The notes below the pieces were generated by a model, which was not told the DNA's origin, ran no database searches, and saw nothing but the letters and a program-made list of their open reading frames with translations. Positions 18,319 through 33,300 of a stretch of 64,000 nt of DNA are shown piece after piece. Origin of the DNA: Dromaius novaehollandiae (Eukaryota > Chordata > Aves > Casuariiformes > Dromaiidae); assembly GCF_036370855.1 (NCBI RefSeq), contig NC_088113.1, forward strand, positions 20,728,501 through 20,792,500, given 5' to 3'. The position numbers and the translations under genes are program-made. Numbering within the stretch: position 1 is the stretch's first letter; each line of letters starts with the position of its first letter.

Positions 18319-21300
18319 TCACTTGCGGCTCAGCAGAGATCCCAGCAGAAGCACGCCTGCCACGGTCGCCCCGGTCAGGAGCCATTTGTTGAAGGTCTCC
18401 TGGCCCTTCCTTATCTCAGCAGCAGCATTATTCCCGTAGAGGTCCACGAACCGCTCCTGCGGGGACGAGAAGGAGCATGAGCAGAGGGCCGGCGCGGCAC
18501 GGCCTGCCGCGGGGAAGGGCTCTCCCGGCCGCACGGAGAGGGCTGTCTCCTGGCACAAGCGCCTTTAGGCCACCTCCTCCGCGAGGCTGGAGATGGCTGA
18601 GACGTCCCGCACGTGCCACCCTGCGATCACACACATCTGCAGGATGCTCGCGGCATCTCTGGGCCAGGCTGCGGGCCTTCCTCCGGCTGCCTCGTCTCTG
18701 CTGCCTTCTGCAGCTCTCGTTCTCCACATTCGGGAGAGGGAGATGCAAGGGGAGAGAGCGGGAGGCCTGGGGCTGCCAGGCTCCTCAGGCAGGAAAGCGG
18801 CGGTGGGGACGGAGCGGGTGACAGCAGCCTTGTGCTTCCCTGCTCTGAATCATGCACACAGGGTGAAGAGGGAAGCACAGGACCAGTCATGAGAGAAGCG
18901 GATGCCAGAAGGGATTTGCGAGGAGAACACGAGGGCAGGGCAGAAGATGCATCACGTGCTCTAGGCGCTCTAAAATTAGCATCAAAGTGCGATAGAAATC
19001 ATTGCAGCAGGAAAAAGCTGGGCTTTATTCCACTGCCGAGGTCTCAGGGAGCAGCAGTGCAGCTGGTGCCTATGGCTACAGTACGAGCAGAGACCACGTC
19101 TCCCCGCGGCTTTCGGGTCCAGAGCAGATCCCCCACCTCCCTTTGCCCCAGCCAGACCCCGGCAAGGCAACGCTCCCGCAGCCCGGGCCGCGGCGGGTTA
19201 CTCCACAACACGCTCTGGATTTCGCATTTCAGCTTCGCGAGTCATCGCTGCGAAGCCAGCCATCCCGGGCGGAGAGATTCCTGCCTTCCCCGGAGTTTCA
19301 GGAGACGGGGCCAAACACGAGCCCAGCCAGGAATGCAGTCACTCCGGACCGGCCCGTCTGAGCTGACCTCCTCCCCAGCCCTCCGTCTCCGGCGACGGCA
19401 GGAACCGGGCAGATTTAACAGTGCCACGGTGCAGCAGATCGCCGCGGCCCTTCTGCCCGCCGAGGCCCCCCATCCCCAGGCCCCCGGTGCTCGGCCGGAG
19501 GAGGCCTCGCAGCCCGGAGACCCGCGTCGCCCGGGTTTTGCGGGCGAAGCACAACGCTGGCTGCAGGCCAGGGGCGGAGCGGGCTGCTTCGCTGCTCGAC
19601 AGGTTCTTCCAACGCAGACCGGCGGCCCAGGTGGTTTGAGGCTGGTGCTACACAGAAAACTCGATGGGAACCATTTCTTTTAAACGGCTGCTGAACAGTT
19701 GCATTCGAGTCCACACGGCTAAGCGGGTAGCCGGGATTCCCAGGACCCGGCTGTCCACCACAGCCCCGGCACCGCCGCGAGGTGAGCGGCTCCGGCCCAA
19801 GGGCCACGCGCTGTTTGCAGTGCAAGGAGGGAGCCAAGTTCAACGACCGGGCAGACAGCACAAAGGAAGGAACTTTACACCCCAGCGCCTCCGAGGTTTA
19901 TCAGAGCCCGGCAGGAACAGCAGGGCTACGGAGCCGCGCAGCTCTGGCCTCAGGGACCGCTTCCAACTCGGCAGGCCAGAGAGCAGGACGGCTCAGGCTA
20001 ACTTTGTTTCCTCTCGCTAAGGAAGCAGGTCCTCCTCCCCGCCGCACACCGAGCACACGGCGAGGAGAAACCGGCACAGTGCAGCGAGACGGCCAGCGCC
20101 GTGCACCTCCCCTCCCCGGGGACGGCCGCCCTCCTGGGAGCCCTCGGGGGAAGCGTGCAGGCAGCTCCTGGCACGGGGGCCGCTTTCCCAGGAGCCTGCT
20201 TGTGCTGTACCTAGAGCCCATCTTCCCAGCAAGGTCCCTGCTCCCTGATAAATAAATACAATTCCAGTAATCCGGCTGCTCTGGGAAAGCAGAGATAAGC
20301 CCAGCTGACGCCATGCCCATGTCACACCTCACCCCGGGGCCTGTCCGGCCTGCTGCCCCGCAGGGAGCTGCCTCCCCTGCTGCCCACGGCCCCCGCGACG
20401 CGCGATGGCTGCTGCCACGGGATCCACGGGGGGGTCGGGGTCCGTCACGGGGACCGAGAGGCTCTTTAGGCAACTGCCCCTCTGCTGCTATTGGGAAAGC
20501 AGTGCCGGTCCCCGAGTCCCCACAGAAAAACACCCCAGACGGTTCCTGCGCCGTCACGGCTTGCAGAGCGTCTCCACACCTTGGCCTCCTCACGTAGCTT
20601 TTACCAGGACAGGTACCGACCGGCGCCTGGGTGAGCCTCTTACACGCGAAGACGTAAAACGATCCCTTTTCTATAGGATAAGGGAAACAGGGGATTTGCA
20701 AGGGCAAATCTGTCTTGGTCACAGCACGTACAAGCAGTCCATGGGCTTTCCGACGCCTGCCCCAGCAGCGCCTCCTCCACTGCCCCGCTGCCTTAGCCCC
20801 TCTCCGTGCAGCATCCTCAGCCCCAGAGTTATCAACCCCCACAACAAGCACTTCAATAATACCCAGGCGATCTCCGTATTTCAGCACCTGCCCCTGCCCC
20901 ATCCACTCTGCTGTCCTTCGAAGCTCTTTGCCTTCCGTGAAGTCCCGTCTCCAGGATCTCACGCCGCCCCCGACCGCCGTTCACCCCTCCGCCCCTCACC
21001 AACGCTGCCCCGCTGTGAGGGGACACCAGCAGCCCGGGGACGGGGCACCCTGACAACCCGCACGCTGCCAGCCCGCGGCAGGGCCCGGCCCCGTCGCAGC
21101 CCCGCTCCGAGCTTCCTTCAGGGGCACGACGGCCGCTCCAGCGAGCCCCATCGCCTCCCAGGGCAGCAGAAGGCCGCGGCTTCCCCTCCCTGCCAGCTAG
21201 CGCTGGCCCGCAGAGGTGCTGGGCTGTGTCCCGGCTCCGTGTCGGAGGAGCAGACAGGCCCCAGCCGCACGCAAATGCCGCCCAGAGAGAAGGGTGATGG

Positions 21301-24300
21301 TTCCTGCCCCCTCGGCAGCCCCGCCGGCCAGGCGCTCGCCCAGGGCCACGGTACGGCCTTCGCTGCAGCTCCCCACCCGAGACGCTGCCGTTGTGCCAGC
21401 AGTAAATACCTGTGCTTTGGAGAGCTGACGGCATCCCGCCTAGCAGGGCTGTTCAAAATGCCTTAATGGCAGCCATTTAAACACAAAGGAGGGCGACTGC
21501 CAGCTTGCTACTCGGCCCTTGTCCCAGGAAGAAGGTCAAGGAGCCACAAAACGGCAAGTGATTTACTGCAGGAGAGGGAGGGAAGCCGATTCCAACGCCA
21601 AGGAGGGGATATTTTTAATTACGGCACAGGAAACCTTTCTGCTGATACATGGTGACAAGCAACAGAGCAGTGACAGAACATGGCAAGCGGCAGCGAACCG
21701 AGAGCAGGCTGGGGAGGACAGGGGACACGGGAGAGCTGGGGCACGTGTACATGCAGAACACACAGGCTTGTGCAAAAACGCCTGGTTTGGGAGCACCTTG
21801 ACTGCCCAAATAACATCGGTCTGTGCTGGAGCCTTCGCTGCCTCCCAGGCTGCTGCCTGCCGCAGCAGGGCCGGGGCAGGGCCCCCCTCGCCCCCCCGTC
21901 ACCCCCCTCAGCCCTGCTCCAGCATCCAGGCCTTTTAGCAGGACCAAGCGCAGAACCGAGCGTGGGGAGAGGGAGGCAGGTGGGCTGGGGGAAGCCAGCT
22001 GGACGGCTCTGGCTCTGCGCCTGGGAAACCCGCAGAAGGGTAAAACGCATCCCCGCACCTGCCAGCCGCTGCCCCGGCCCCCGCCGCAGCGCGGAGAGGA
22101 GGTGCAGCCGCGTGCCGAGGGCCGGCCGCCCCCGCCGCCGCGCTCCCTCATGCCGCCGGCCGCCCAGGCTCTCCCGGCGGAGCGGTTAGGGTGCCCTTGT
22201 CCTGTGGCTCCTCGGCCAGCACAAAGTGCTCAGGGAGGGAAGTCAGGAGAAATGGGCTCTTCTGGTGGGTGCTGCAGCCCTGCAGCACCTTCCGCAGCAG
22301 CAGCAGACGCCAGGGGAAGCGGAGGACACGCAGCCCCGGGGGCAGCGGTTGCGGGCCGCGTTTGACCCTCTGCGCTACCTTTTCGCTGGTACGTGCCCCG
22401 GAGCTTGGGCAAAGCCAGTTCCAAGAAGCCTGTTTTGGGGCCCTTAGTTCTGAGAAAAGGAAGTGTTTGCTGAACAAGAGATAAATGGCACACGGTGAAC
22501 CGAGAGCTATCGGGTGCTACAGGCGCAGAAGAGCACAAGAGCCTGGTGGGGGGAGGGAGGGGAGGGGACACCCACCCCTCGCCTTCCCGCAGGACCACAG
22601 CAGCGGCGGTTGGAGACGCAGCTCCAGGCTGCCCGGCACCGGTGGACGTGAGCCTTTCCCCCCGAGGAGCCAGCGACAGCTCAGTGGCTGCAGAACTACA
22701 AGCACAGATGTGTCCCCTGGGAATAGCTCAGCGATCCCAGGACAGGGAGAGTGGGAAAACAGACAAAAGCATCCTCTCCCCTTATCCTGGGAGCAGGCTG
22801 AAGGTTAGGGAAAGGCAGCTCGCTCCGTTCCCACACCACCCCGTGCCTCAGCTGCTCTGCACCTGAAGCCCAGCACGCCGAGTACTAATTTTGACCTCTG
22901 CGGTCCTGTGTTTGGGATCTCAGGCTTGCCCAGACACGTCCAGATATTTCTGGCCTCCCCGTCACCTTTATCTGAGAGGAAATATTTGGAATTCCTGAGT
23001 TGCTCAAAAGGAGGACTCTGGTAGCAACAGCACGTTACGGTCTCAATCGCCCTCTTTGTGCGCCTGCACGGGCCTCCTCCGCCCCCGGACGGGACAGGCT
23101 GTTCCAGCACAGGCTCTCAGCACCCGTCACATCCCCTTCCCGCCCCCGGGTGACAGACGCATCCAAGAGGAGGATGCTCCGATGCCGGCGATGGGGAAAC
23201 AGCAGGAGCTTATGCCTACATGAAAGGCAATCCCTAGGTTTCACTTCTCCTCCTCCGGTGCTGGTGAAGGACATAACACCTCCCTGCCTGAGCCCACGGC
23301 CACATTTGCTGCAGGCTCCCTCCCAGTGACGCGTGCCAGTCTCCGGGGGGACGGGGGGCCTGGAGACCCGGATTCCCAACGCGCGCTCCACCGGCACCTT
23401 CCAGCCCGCGGGCAGGTGAGGCTCTGCAGCGCTGAGGGCCTCCCGCCTGGGCACCAGCTGCCCAAAGACTCTCCAGGCACCTAACGCAGTTTAAACAAAC
23501 ACCCACACCATAGCGGACAGCCGTTTATTCCGACCACTTCAAAACGCTGCCACCTCCGAGGGGAGATGCAGCCGCTTCTTAAACACTGATCAGTTGTGTT
23601 ACATGACAGCGCAGCGGACAGAAAACAGGATTCTGTCTGACCAAAAACGCTCTCCATCTCACGGGGAAGAGTGGATCTCTCAGAGGCAGGGTTTAGCTGG
23701 GACAGCGGCCACATCCCGCCCTGAAAGCAGCAAGGGGAAGACCTGAGGTTTCAGCCTGCTGCTGGTCTCCATGTCAGAGCTTCGGCCGGTTTCATTCACC
23801 GGCACCGGCTGAACCACCACCAGCCGCCCGAGCAGGAGGATCTTAGTTGCTAGATCCTATTCAGGGCAAGTGAAGCAGACCAAGTTCCTCTTTCAAGATA
23901 AGCTGCTACATTTGGGGAAAGAGGATTCAGCAAGTCACACTGAACCATGCAGGCAGGTGAAGGAAGCAGATGCGAGCAATTAATCCCCATCTGGTCTGTT
24001 CTGAGCCAGGGCAGAGCGGGAAGGGGACGCAATCGGCTGCCAGGGGAACGCGGGAGTTTGGGCACTCGGGGCTTCCCTTGCACGGAGAAGGGAAGAGTCT
24101 GGCGGTCACTCGGATACCAGCCTGAAGCTCTGAATAGCAGGGAAGGAGAGCTGGGCTCTAACCAGCCTAAGAACGGTAACCGGTGGCACGTGGTCCACCT
24201 TCAACACGGAGACTCTGAGTGACTCCAGCAGGAGCTACGGAGCCTCACTGCACACTCGATCCCCAGCCCCAAAGGGTCCCCACTGCCACCGCAGCCCCCC

Positions 24301-27300
24301 TCCAGCAGGCCGAGACGGGGAGACTCGCTGCAGGGTCACCCTGGGCTCAGCGGGGAGACGGCAGAGCTCGGCGGAGGCGACCACCCCTTCGGCACACAAC
24401 GTGCCACGGGGAGGAAGCCGGCCCAGACCAGGCTCGGCAGCTCTGCTGGGGAAACACACTTTCATGTACAAGAACACACCTTCCGAGACAGACACCCCAG
24501 CAACCAGCTCAGCCCGTACAAGACTTCCCACACAAGAACCTCAATGTGCTTTACCAAAAATTAGTTGGCTCTGCAAAGCCTCCTGCAGAGTAAGTCAATA
24601 TTATTCCCAGGGAGATCAAGAGAGGTGCAGAGAGGTTAAGTGATTTGCTTAGAGTTGCATAAAAGTCAGCAGCATGATCCACAGCATCTGACTCCCGATC
24701 CACATGTTGTGGTCATGAGGCAATGTTTCACTTGAAAACAAGGCGCTGTTTCTGTTACACCTTAGCAGTAACACAGCTGTAGTTACAGTTAAGAGGTCGA
24801 ACATCAGCCACCGGCCAGGCTTGGACTCGTTTGCATGAACAGGCATTCGCTAATGAGATGCTGGAAACAGCTTTGTGCTGAGGGAAGCGAGACAAGCGTG
24901 GAAAAAGAAAGGCAGCAGCACAGCGCAGACCAAAACAAAGCCCGGCATCGACAGCAACGTGTTCCCAGAGCCCCTTCAGGCTGCCAGCTCACCGCTTGGG
25001 ACCAGCATGCACAGACCTGCAGGTGAAGCACACTGGGAAAAGGCAGCAAGATCTTTCAGAAAAACTGAAAACAGAAATATTCCCAAAGGCTGCCACCAGA
25101 ATCCTGTAAACACAGCGCGGTGCAGCGCGTCCCTGTGTGACTGCCAAGGCACAGGAGACCGCCGGGAGGTCCTGCCTGCCCTGCTCCACCAGAGCATCCG
25201 ACCCCCAGGCTCCTGTACGCGCACATGGCCCTAACCCAACCTAACCCTGCCTCGAGCGCAGGCCCTAGAGGGACAGCAGTGACACCGAACACGGCTGCGC
25301 CGGCCACGCCGCGCTGCGGGGAGCGTGGGGCCTGGGGGGACAGCGTGACCCCCGCCTCAGGCAGGCCGTGCCAAGGAAACGTGCTGAGCTGCTCCTGCTC
25401 CAAGCCCTGGTGCTCCGGCCCGTGGCTCCACCTCGGCGCGGCCGGGCACCGGGAGCAGTGCCGGGGACAGCCGCGCTGGCTTGCAGGTGCTGGCGCTCCA
25501 GGGACCCAGCTCCAGCTGTCCTGCAAAGAGCGACCTGCAGGGAAGCAGCCGGCTAATCCCAACGACGAGGGCAGGGAACGCTGGCTGTGCGGCAGGCCTG
25601 CATGCCGGGAAGCCTGTCACTTCGAGGGATGCAACTGCACACTGGAAAGGGTTAAACAAGCGCATCCCCACCTCTCCTCCCACCCCTCGGCAGCCACACG
25701 CTCAGCTGAAGCTGCTTGGTCCCAGCCGGCACTGGGGACGGCGCAGAGGCTGTCCCTGCCGCGCTAGCGGGGTACTGGGGTGGACGTCAAACAAACAGGA
25801 CTGCGGTACGTGAGAGCCAGAGCCGGCTCTTTTCCAAGCAGAAAAAAACCTCCACTAGCACATTCCGGCCTTAATCCTCACTGCGGCAGCGTCCTGTCAG
25901 ACTGGTTTCATCACCAGCTCCAGGGAACCTACAGCAGCCCTGCACCACTCGGCACAACTCCAGCATCTCCCAAACCCAGGAAAGGGGCTGTGACGACAGC
26001 TGTGACCCCCTTCCCTGTCCCACGGGACTGCTGCGCACGGCAGGAGCCTGGAGAGAAGGGAATTGCTCCGTTTCAGAAACCTGCTGAAACATTAATGTGT
26101 GTTAAAGCAGGAGATGGTGCGAATGACTAATCTACTTGCATCCATCTTTCATCAGTGAGTCTCCCAGAACTAACTGGGCTGAGGCGTCCCGGCGGCGCCG
26201 AAGCCGAGCGCAGCAGCGGGCGCGCTCAGGAGAGCAGGCAAACGCCCTCGACACAAAGGCACAGCAAAGAACACAGGCCGAGCCGCATCCACTCAGGAGA
26301 TTAGCACCTGCTGGGAATGGGATTGTTTTGCAAAGGGCATTAAGCGGAACAGTCCGAGGGAAGACGGTCTCTCTGACGCTTCTCCTCGCTGGCCAGATGG
26401 TGTCTGAGCCCGACGGGCAGCACGGCCGCCTGCCTTTTGTGCGAGGGGCACGCTCTGGGGGCAGGCGAGACTCCCGCCTGGATTGCACGCTTATCCGGAG
26501 CCTGCAATGCCGGGGAGCCGAGCGATTCAGCAAGCTGCCGCACAGGGCCAGCACCTCTCCACAGCCTGCCGTGCCTGCGACACCCCGGGAACAAAGCTCA
26601 GTTGTCACCTTGTCACAACTTTTCCCAAACATTACGCAGCTCCTGTGCAATCAGGCCCTTGTGTAACTATGGGGAAACCTGTGCTAAGGGACACCATGTG
26701 CTTACGCGCACCCGAGTGCGAGCTCAGAAAGGAGTTCCCTCTTCTCCAGGGCAGCGCTGGGCGATCCTCAGCTCTCAGCAGCCCTCAGCCAGGCCCTGAA
26801 CCTTACTCCGGCCCCGCTCTCGGGGAAAGCCGGCACTGCCAGGCGCTTCCCGAACCAGCCTGGCTGCAGGGCATCCCGGTTCCTTCGTCCCGGAGGAGGT
26901 GGGTCACCGGGACGGCAGACTGGCTCTCCGGCATCCCAGAGGAGCACCAGCCAAAGCCCACCGCTTCCCGCTTCAGCCTGAGTGTCTCCCAAGGCTGCTA
27001 CAATCCTTCCATGCCACTTGAATGGAAAAGGGGAAAGGGCGGAGGGGCAGGAAGAGGAAGAAGATGTGCTCATTCTGTTTTCACTTCCTGTTAGCCCACA
27101 GGCTGAATCATTCGAGATTTCATATGAAGTCACTTTTAGCAAAATCCTTGCTGACTTGAGCAGAGGAAGCAGCACAGGGAGCTGATGCAGCAAATGCAAG
27201 AGCGCAGCACGGCACACGAAGGAGACTGAGCTCTGCTCTGGGCTCCCCCAAACACGCGGGTGCATGAAATGATCGCTTGCTGCTGGCAGCTTCCAGACGA

Positions 27301-30300
27301 GGTCAGTTGGTCTAGCAAACGCAATTAGCTCCCCCGACACGTTCGGCACGCTCGTGAGCCACACCACTACAGGATGCGAGCGCTTGCGGCACTGGTATGA
27401 CTGCTGACTTGTGGGTAGCAACGTCTCATTTTCTTAATACGCAAGTTATATGTCACCCAGAAAATACCCAGGGCCACATACACACCCAGCTTCCACATCC
27501 TCGCCCCAAATGAGCCAGCTAGCCACGAGTTACCCATACAGCAGGCTCACGTCACGTACTGCCACCAGCCTTTCCTCCTGCACAGGAGCACTTGCAGGAT
27601 CCCCAGCCCCTTTCAGCACATGCGATGACAAAAAGCACAGAGACGTGCAAACGGGACCAGGATCGTTCCAGAACTAGCAAAGCGCAGACCACCATCCCAC
27701 TGCCCGCTCCTGCCAAGCACAGCGTCAGCTGCACTCAAACAAAATCCACCCCGGGCCCCACGAGTGCCCCGGTCTCTGCCTTTCACCTCCCGCAGAGCCC
27801 TTCACCCTGCACCGGAGAGGACAGCTCTTCGCTCAAAACCCCTGCGTGTTGCCAAGTTGTCATATTTTGGAGTATTTGATTTCAGTCCTAAGAGCACCTG
27901 GCTGGCAGCGATACAGGGCAGAGGGAACCCGGCTGCTCTTTGCTCGGGGCTGGAGCGAGCCCCGCGCAGGGGACACCTGCCTCGCTCGCCCTGGCCTCGG
28001 AGCCGTGGCCGCGGGGAGAAGGGGGAGCCCCGGCCCGGCCCGAGGGACGGCTGAGCTCGGAGACCGGCCCCTCCTCCCGCAGCAGGCTCTGCGTCCCGAG
28101 GGCTCATCTCCCCGAGCAGGATACTGATGCCAGAAGCTAGCTACTAATTGGATCTACTTAAGTCAGAAGCTACGTCTGCAGACACAGCTGAAACACAAGC
28201 TTGAGCACAAAGGAGGATAATGCAATAAATTCAAGCAGCTCTCCCCAAGGGAGTCAAACAGACCCCTGAAACTTCCCTCTTCTCAAATACAGCTTATTAC
28301 CCTTCCTTGGGCACGGTGCATTAATGCAGGGACAGCTATCGAAATAGTAACCAGTATAATGTCTGCTGAAACGCAGCTCGTAGGTTCAACACCACGCTCA
28401 GCTGGCTCCCTGCTCCCATTAGCAGCAGGAAGAAAGACCAGTACAGCACAACGTGCAAATAATCCCAGTGGCCACGGGAGCCTCTCTGGTTAACGCTCTG
28501 AATTCTGCCCGCTCCTCCCTCCCTCGCTGCCCTGGAGGCAGACAGCAGCACGGGGAGCGCTGGGTTTCCCATTAAAGAGATCCTGGGAGACAGCGCTGGG
28601 CTGGTACACGTGAGCACGTGTCCGAGAGAAGACACGGGCGGCTGGAGATGCCGGCTGCGCGGGGAGCGGCGCGGGCGTCTCCGCCTGGAGGCAGTCCTTC
28701 CCAGCGCTGCTCAGCCCGTGCGCTTCTTTTCTTTCCAACTAAATTAAACATGAGGATAAAATAAGCAAAATACCTAAAAATAAGAAATAAAGTGAGCATT
28801 TCTGCAGCACAACTAGGTCACGGCTCCCCGGCGTGCGAGCCGCGGCAGCCCGCGCTCTGCCTCTGAGCCTCCCGGGTTCAGAACCGCCGTCCCTGGAGAC
28901 GGTGCCCTCCCGAAACCCACACCTGCTCCCCGCGGCCCCAGCTGGGCCATCTGCTAACGGCTCTGCCGCGCTCCGCACCCGCGCCCAGCCCAGCGGCTCT
29001 GCTCGTGCAGCCAAGGGCAGCCTTCCTCCCCACCCGAACACCGCCACGACACGCAGCCACCCCGGGGGACCAAACCGAAGCGGCCCTGGTGCGTCCCGGA
29101 GAACCCCCCTCCCTCTTCGCCGGCCCACCAGAGCCTGCACCGCACGGCGGAGCGCGCGCGTCTCCAGCAAGTGCGGCCTTTAGCTTTAGTGCTGAGCGTC
29201 TCAAGGACGTCCAGCAGCTCGACTTTGGAGATGCTTTGCACAGCAAATGCCACCCCGCACGTCCCGCCAGGCAGGCAGCAGGGAGGCTGGGAAAAAAGGA
29301 ATGCGCTTTCCCTCTCCAAGGACAGGGCAGCAAATCAAGGAGTGCCCTGGCACAGAGGGACACTGTTTCCCTTTCATGCCTCTGTTATCAGCGTTAATCT
29401 TTAGTCATTCAGAACAATAGTGTTTAAGGGTAACATCCCTCTCGGGAGGGTGGAGGAGGAGAGCTGGCTGCTTTCCTGCCAGGCAGCAGCCACCCCGCAG
29501 CGAGGATACCTCGGCGCTGAATCACCCCAGGAGGCATGGTGACATGGTGACAGCAGCGGTACTTCCCCACGGCTACCAGGGTCACCGGAGGGGACGAGAG
29601 CAGCCCCTCGTCTGCGGCCGTGCCAGGAGTCACCAGCCAGCCCGTCCCTCTCGGCTCTGCAGGGCTGTGCTGCCATGGCCGAGAGCCGTCCCTCCCCCAC
29701 CCCTCTCCGGCTCCTCCTGGCAATGCTCCGGCTTCCCCGTTAGCAGGGAAATAGCTACTGGAGAGTCCTTGTAACGGCAGGATAGGGCTATTCTTGCAGC
29801 CTTCAACAACTTGGGAAAAAAAAAAAAAAAAAAATCAAAGGAGAGAAGCCTAGGCAAGGGCCTGGAAACACCACGCCACCCTTCAGCCTGTACCACGCTA
29901 GCGCCTGCTGGGGCTGCAGGGATGACCCCCCTCTTGGGGGTGAGCCACGTATGTAAACCACGCAGGAGCTTTGCACAGGTTTTGCCCAGAAATCTGGTGC
30001 AGCCGAGCACCCCGGACATGTAGGAAAACTGCAGCTTCCACAGTGGAAACAAGAAGTCATCGCTCCTGCCCACCCCTCCTGCCAAGGCCTGACAGCTCAT
30101 CTCGGCCGAGACAGGCGAAGACGCCCAGGCAGCGCCCCAAACTCCCGCCTCAAACGGGAGCAGGAGACGATCACGAAACCTAACACTATCCAGAGCAGCT
30201 GTGAATACACAACAGTAAAAACCAGTTTGTTAATTATGCGACTTTTTTTTTAAATGATACTTGGTTGTTTGGATTTAAAAAAAAAAGAAAACCTCTCTTC

Positions 30301-33300
30301 GCAGAAGTACTTGACAAATGGGAGCCCTCGCAGGCTCCCCGGGGAGGGCAGGACGCGCTCTCCCCCCGCTCCGAGGCGCGGGGTTAAGCGGGCTGCTCTG
30401 AGTCACAGGCCGGCAGTGACAGACCTAGAGCCAGATCAGGAGCGCGGCCTCCCCGGCGCCTGCTCTAATCACAGATCTCAGAAATGTAATCAGGCCGCAC
30501 CACACATCGCGAGGCAGCGAGGAAAACAGAGGGCCCCAAAACAAGAAGCGAGTCACCGGGGTGAGGAACAGAGCTCTGCAAATGCGTCCTTCCATCTTTC
30601 ACTTTCTAGCGGCAGGAATGCGGCGCTGGGCCGGGACAGGAAGCAGCAGTGGAAGTCATTCCAATGGCATTTCCTGGAGCGCGCTCCAGCAAAGCCTCCA
30701 GCTCCCAGGCAGCCGGAGAAGCTGCCAGAAAGCTGCACGCGGAGCAGAGCGCTCACACAATCCCCCCGCTCACGACGCGGCTACCTGCGGCTAGCCGGGC
30801 TGTCCTGCCCCCGGGAGCCTGAGCTGGGCTCCTGCAGAAAGCCATAATCATGCTGCAGTTCCTGGAGCCAGGGGAACACTCGGTGCTACAAGGGGACACG
30901 AGGGACTCGGCTGGCAGGGAGAGCAGTATTTTTTCATCACAAGCAGGCAGTGACAATGGGGATATCATCTCAGCCGCAAAGGACACGTACCATAAAACCA
31001 TTAGAGAGGACAGAGCAAAAAGCTGTATCTCAGATAAGCTTTGCAGACCACCAGCTGGGCTTCATCTCTGAGACAGCAAAGAGCATCCTCTGGTTATCTC
31101 CACCCACTTCCTCGCACACAGTCGGCTTTGCGATGTGCTGGCCAAAACTTGGAACTGAGGGCTTTGATCTACAAGGGGAGGAACAGTGCCTGGATGCCCC
31201 GGAAACTCGGTGTGTTGCTACTCACTCAGGTGATGCCAAAATGGCAAAGCTCTGGAAAACACCACTCTCCTCCGAGGTGGCTCACACAGCGCAACAGGCG
31301 CCTCTTCGGCTCAGGCCACGGACACCTGGCGCTGGAGTTTCTTTCAGTATCTCAGAACACAGCAGCAGAATTCAAACTTGCACTAATCTCAGACTGTCCA
31401 GACAGCCTGAGCCAGCAGGACCTGAGCTTCCCAGGGCAGCCAGGATCTGCTAGATAACGTGGTGGTTGCAGGGCAGGATTGTCCAGGACATCTGGACGAG
31501 TGGATCTGGACTCTTCATTTGCATAAATATACGAGGTATTCAGTGGAGAGACTACCTTTAAAGTCTGACACTAGAGTCTAACCTCCAGCAAACATTGCAT
31601 CACAAGCTGCTGGCACGGGAGGGAGAGGCTCGGCCTCCCAGACGAGCCCTTTGCAGCAAGGTGTAGCAGCCACAGGTGTGGGCACAAGGTCAAAAAGCAT
31701 TTCTGAAGAGCCGAGAATTGAAGTCTAACTCTAAACCTGAAACCATTCAGAAGGCTGGAACTAGGGCACAGGATGAAATCCCAGCTGCATGTCTGTCATA
31801 TGACACAGTCTGAGTCATTTCTTATCATTCAAGACAAAAAAAGTTAAAAAACTAGAAAATGAGTTTGCTATATTGACATCTTCTAAGGGTTTTCCCCAAA
31901 CAGAACCACAAGCCTCCGTTCCACTGCAGAGCAACACAACACGCACAGCCCTGCACGCTCAGCCCCACGTGGCAGGGGACCACCAAGAGCTCGCAGTTTA
32001 CAGAACCAACATGGGAAGTCGCTCCAGCCAGTCCATCCCCTTTCAGTCCTGTCCAGTTTGTCCGGATTCAGATGTTACAGACTCGTGACAAAGATGCTGC
32101 ATGCTTTCAATCCCGGTCCAACACAGACCCTTGATGTCGGTCCCTATCACACGCTCTGCAAACGAGAAAACCTTTGCTTCTGTGTCCACAGACCTGTCTG
32201 CAAGCTCCCACAGAACACTGTATTCAAACCCCACTCGGAAGGTGGATTTAGCCTTCAAGGAAGGACTGTCCTCCCCCGGAGGGTCACAGCTGGACAGGAC
32301 ACCTTGGATACGTCTCTGTCAGGTGCAGAGCAGAACTACTGCTCATTTCCTTTCTCAGACATACTAAGCGTGGTCAGTACCTCTCTGCCTGCCAGGCTCT
32401 CCAGTGCACTTTGTTTCCCCCTCCTGTGTTCCCTCTCACCACATTTGTTATCTACAATTCCTTTGATCACTACTGCGTTCACTGTTTAAAATTTACAGCT
32501 AGTGGAATTTGGTCCTGGTCGAAGTAGCTGCTGCAGGAAAATGTCCTATCTATCCAGTTCTGATGGCTCACGCAGGCAGCAACTCTCTCCGGCCCAGGGC
32601 TGGTTATTAAATCCCTGCCTCGGGGTTTTTTTGTTTGCTTGTTTGTTTGTTTTCCCAGTGGCAGACTGTGGAAAGGAGAAGAAACAAAGGTATGACCAGT
32701 AAAGAGGACAAAATATACCCATGTTGATATCAGATAGCGGGATTTACCATTTTTCCCAGGAAAATGGTTTCCCAAGAAAACTGCTACAGCACAGCACACG
32801 GCAGCTGTAACAGTCCTCTCCAAAGGCAAACCTGCACTCCAGGAGCCATCCCACACTTTGTTCCACCTCCCTTCACTGATGGGTAATGAAACAGAGTCTT
32901 TGTATGTCAACAGACTCTGTGATACTTCTAGTGGCACCGCACTCCTTCCCCCCCTCAGAAAGGCTTTCCAGGAAGTGAAATGCTGCAACGCTCCAGAACG
33001 CAAACCACCTGGTCTCTGCCAAGAGCAGGCCTGCCAGAACTTGTGTCCTTCTTCTTGGGACTTGCCTGCTGCACCTCTCAGCAAGCTTTGTTTGGGTGGA
33101 CCAGCATAACAGCTCAGACGCACTGAATGGGAGCCATAACCCTGTGCAAACAGGGCTGCAGGAGAGGGACTCTGTCACAGTAAGTACAGGGTGACACTCT
33201 TCTTCAAGGGAGAAATAAGTGGCATCAGGCCAACACTTTTCTCTCTGCAGCTGGAATCATGCTAAAATGAAGCGGAGCATCCCTGTGTACAGGCCGCACA

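Noticed and set aside
18613-19683. 356-codon plus-strand frame at the start of the BCL2L1 large intron
   Set aside because: Its composition follows local GC, it has no recognisable domain, and it lies antisense within an intron without promoter or polyA features.
25225-25252. Telomere-like CCCTAACCCAACCTAACCC stretch
   Set aside because: Only a few imperfect units; too short for an interstitial telomere repeat.
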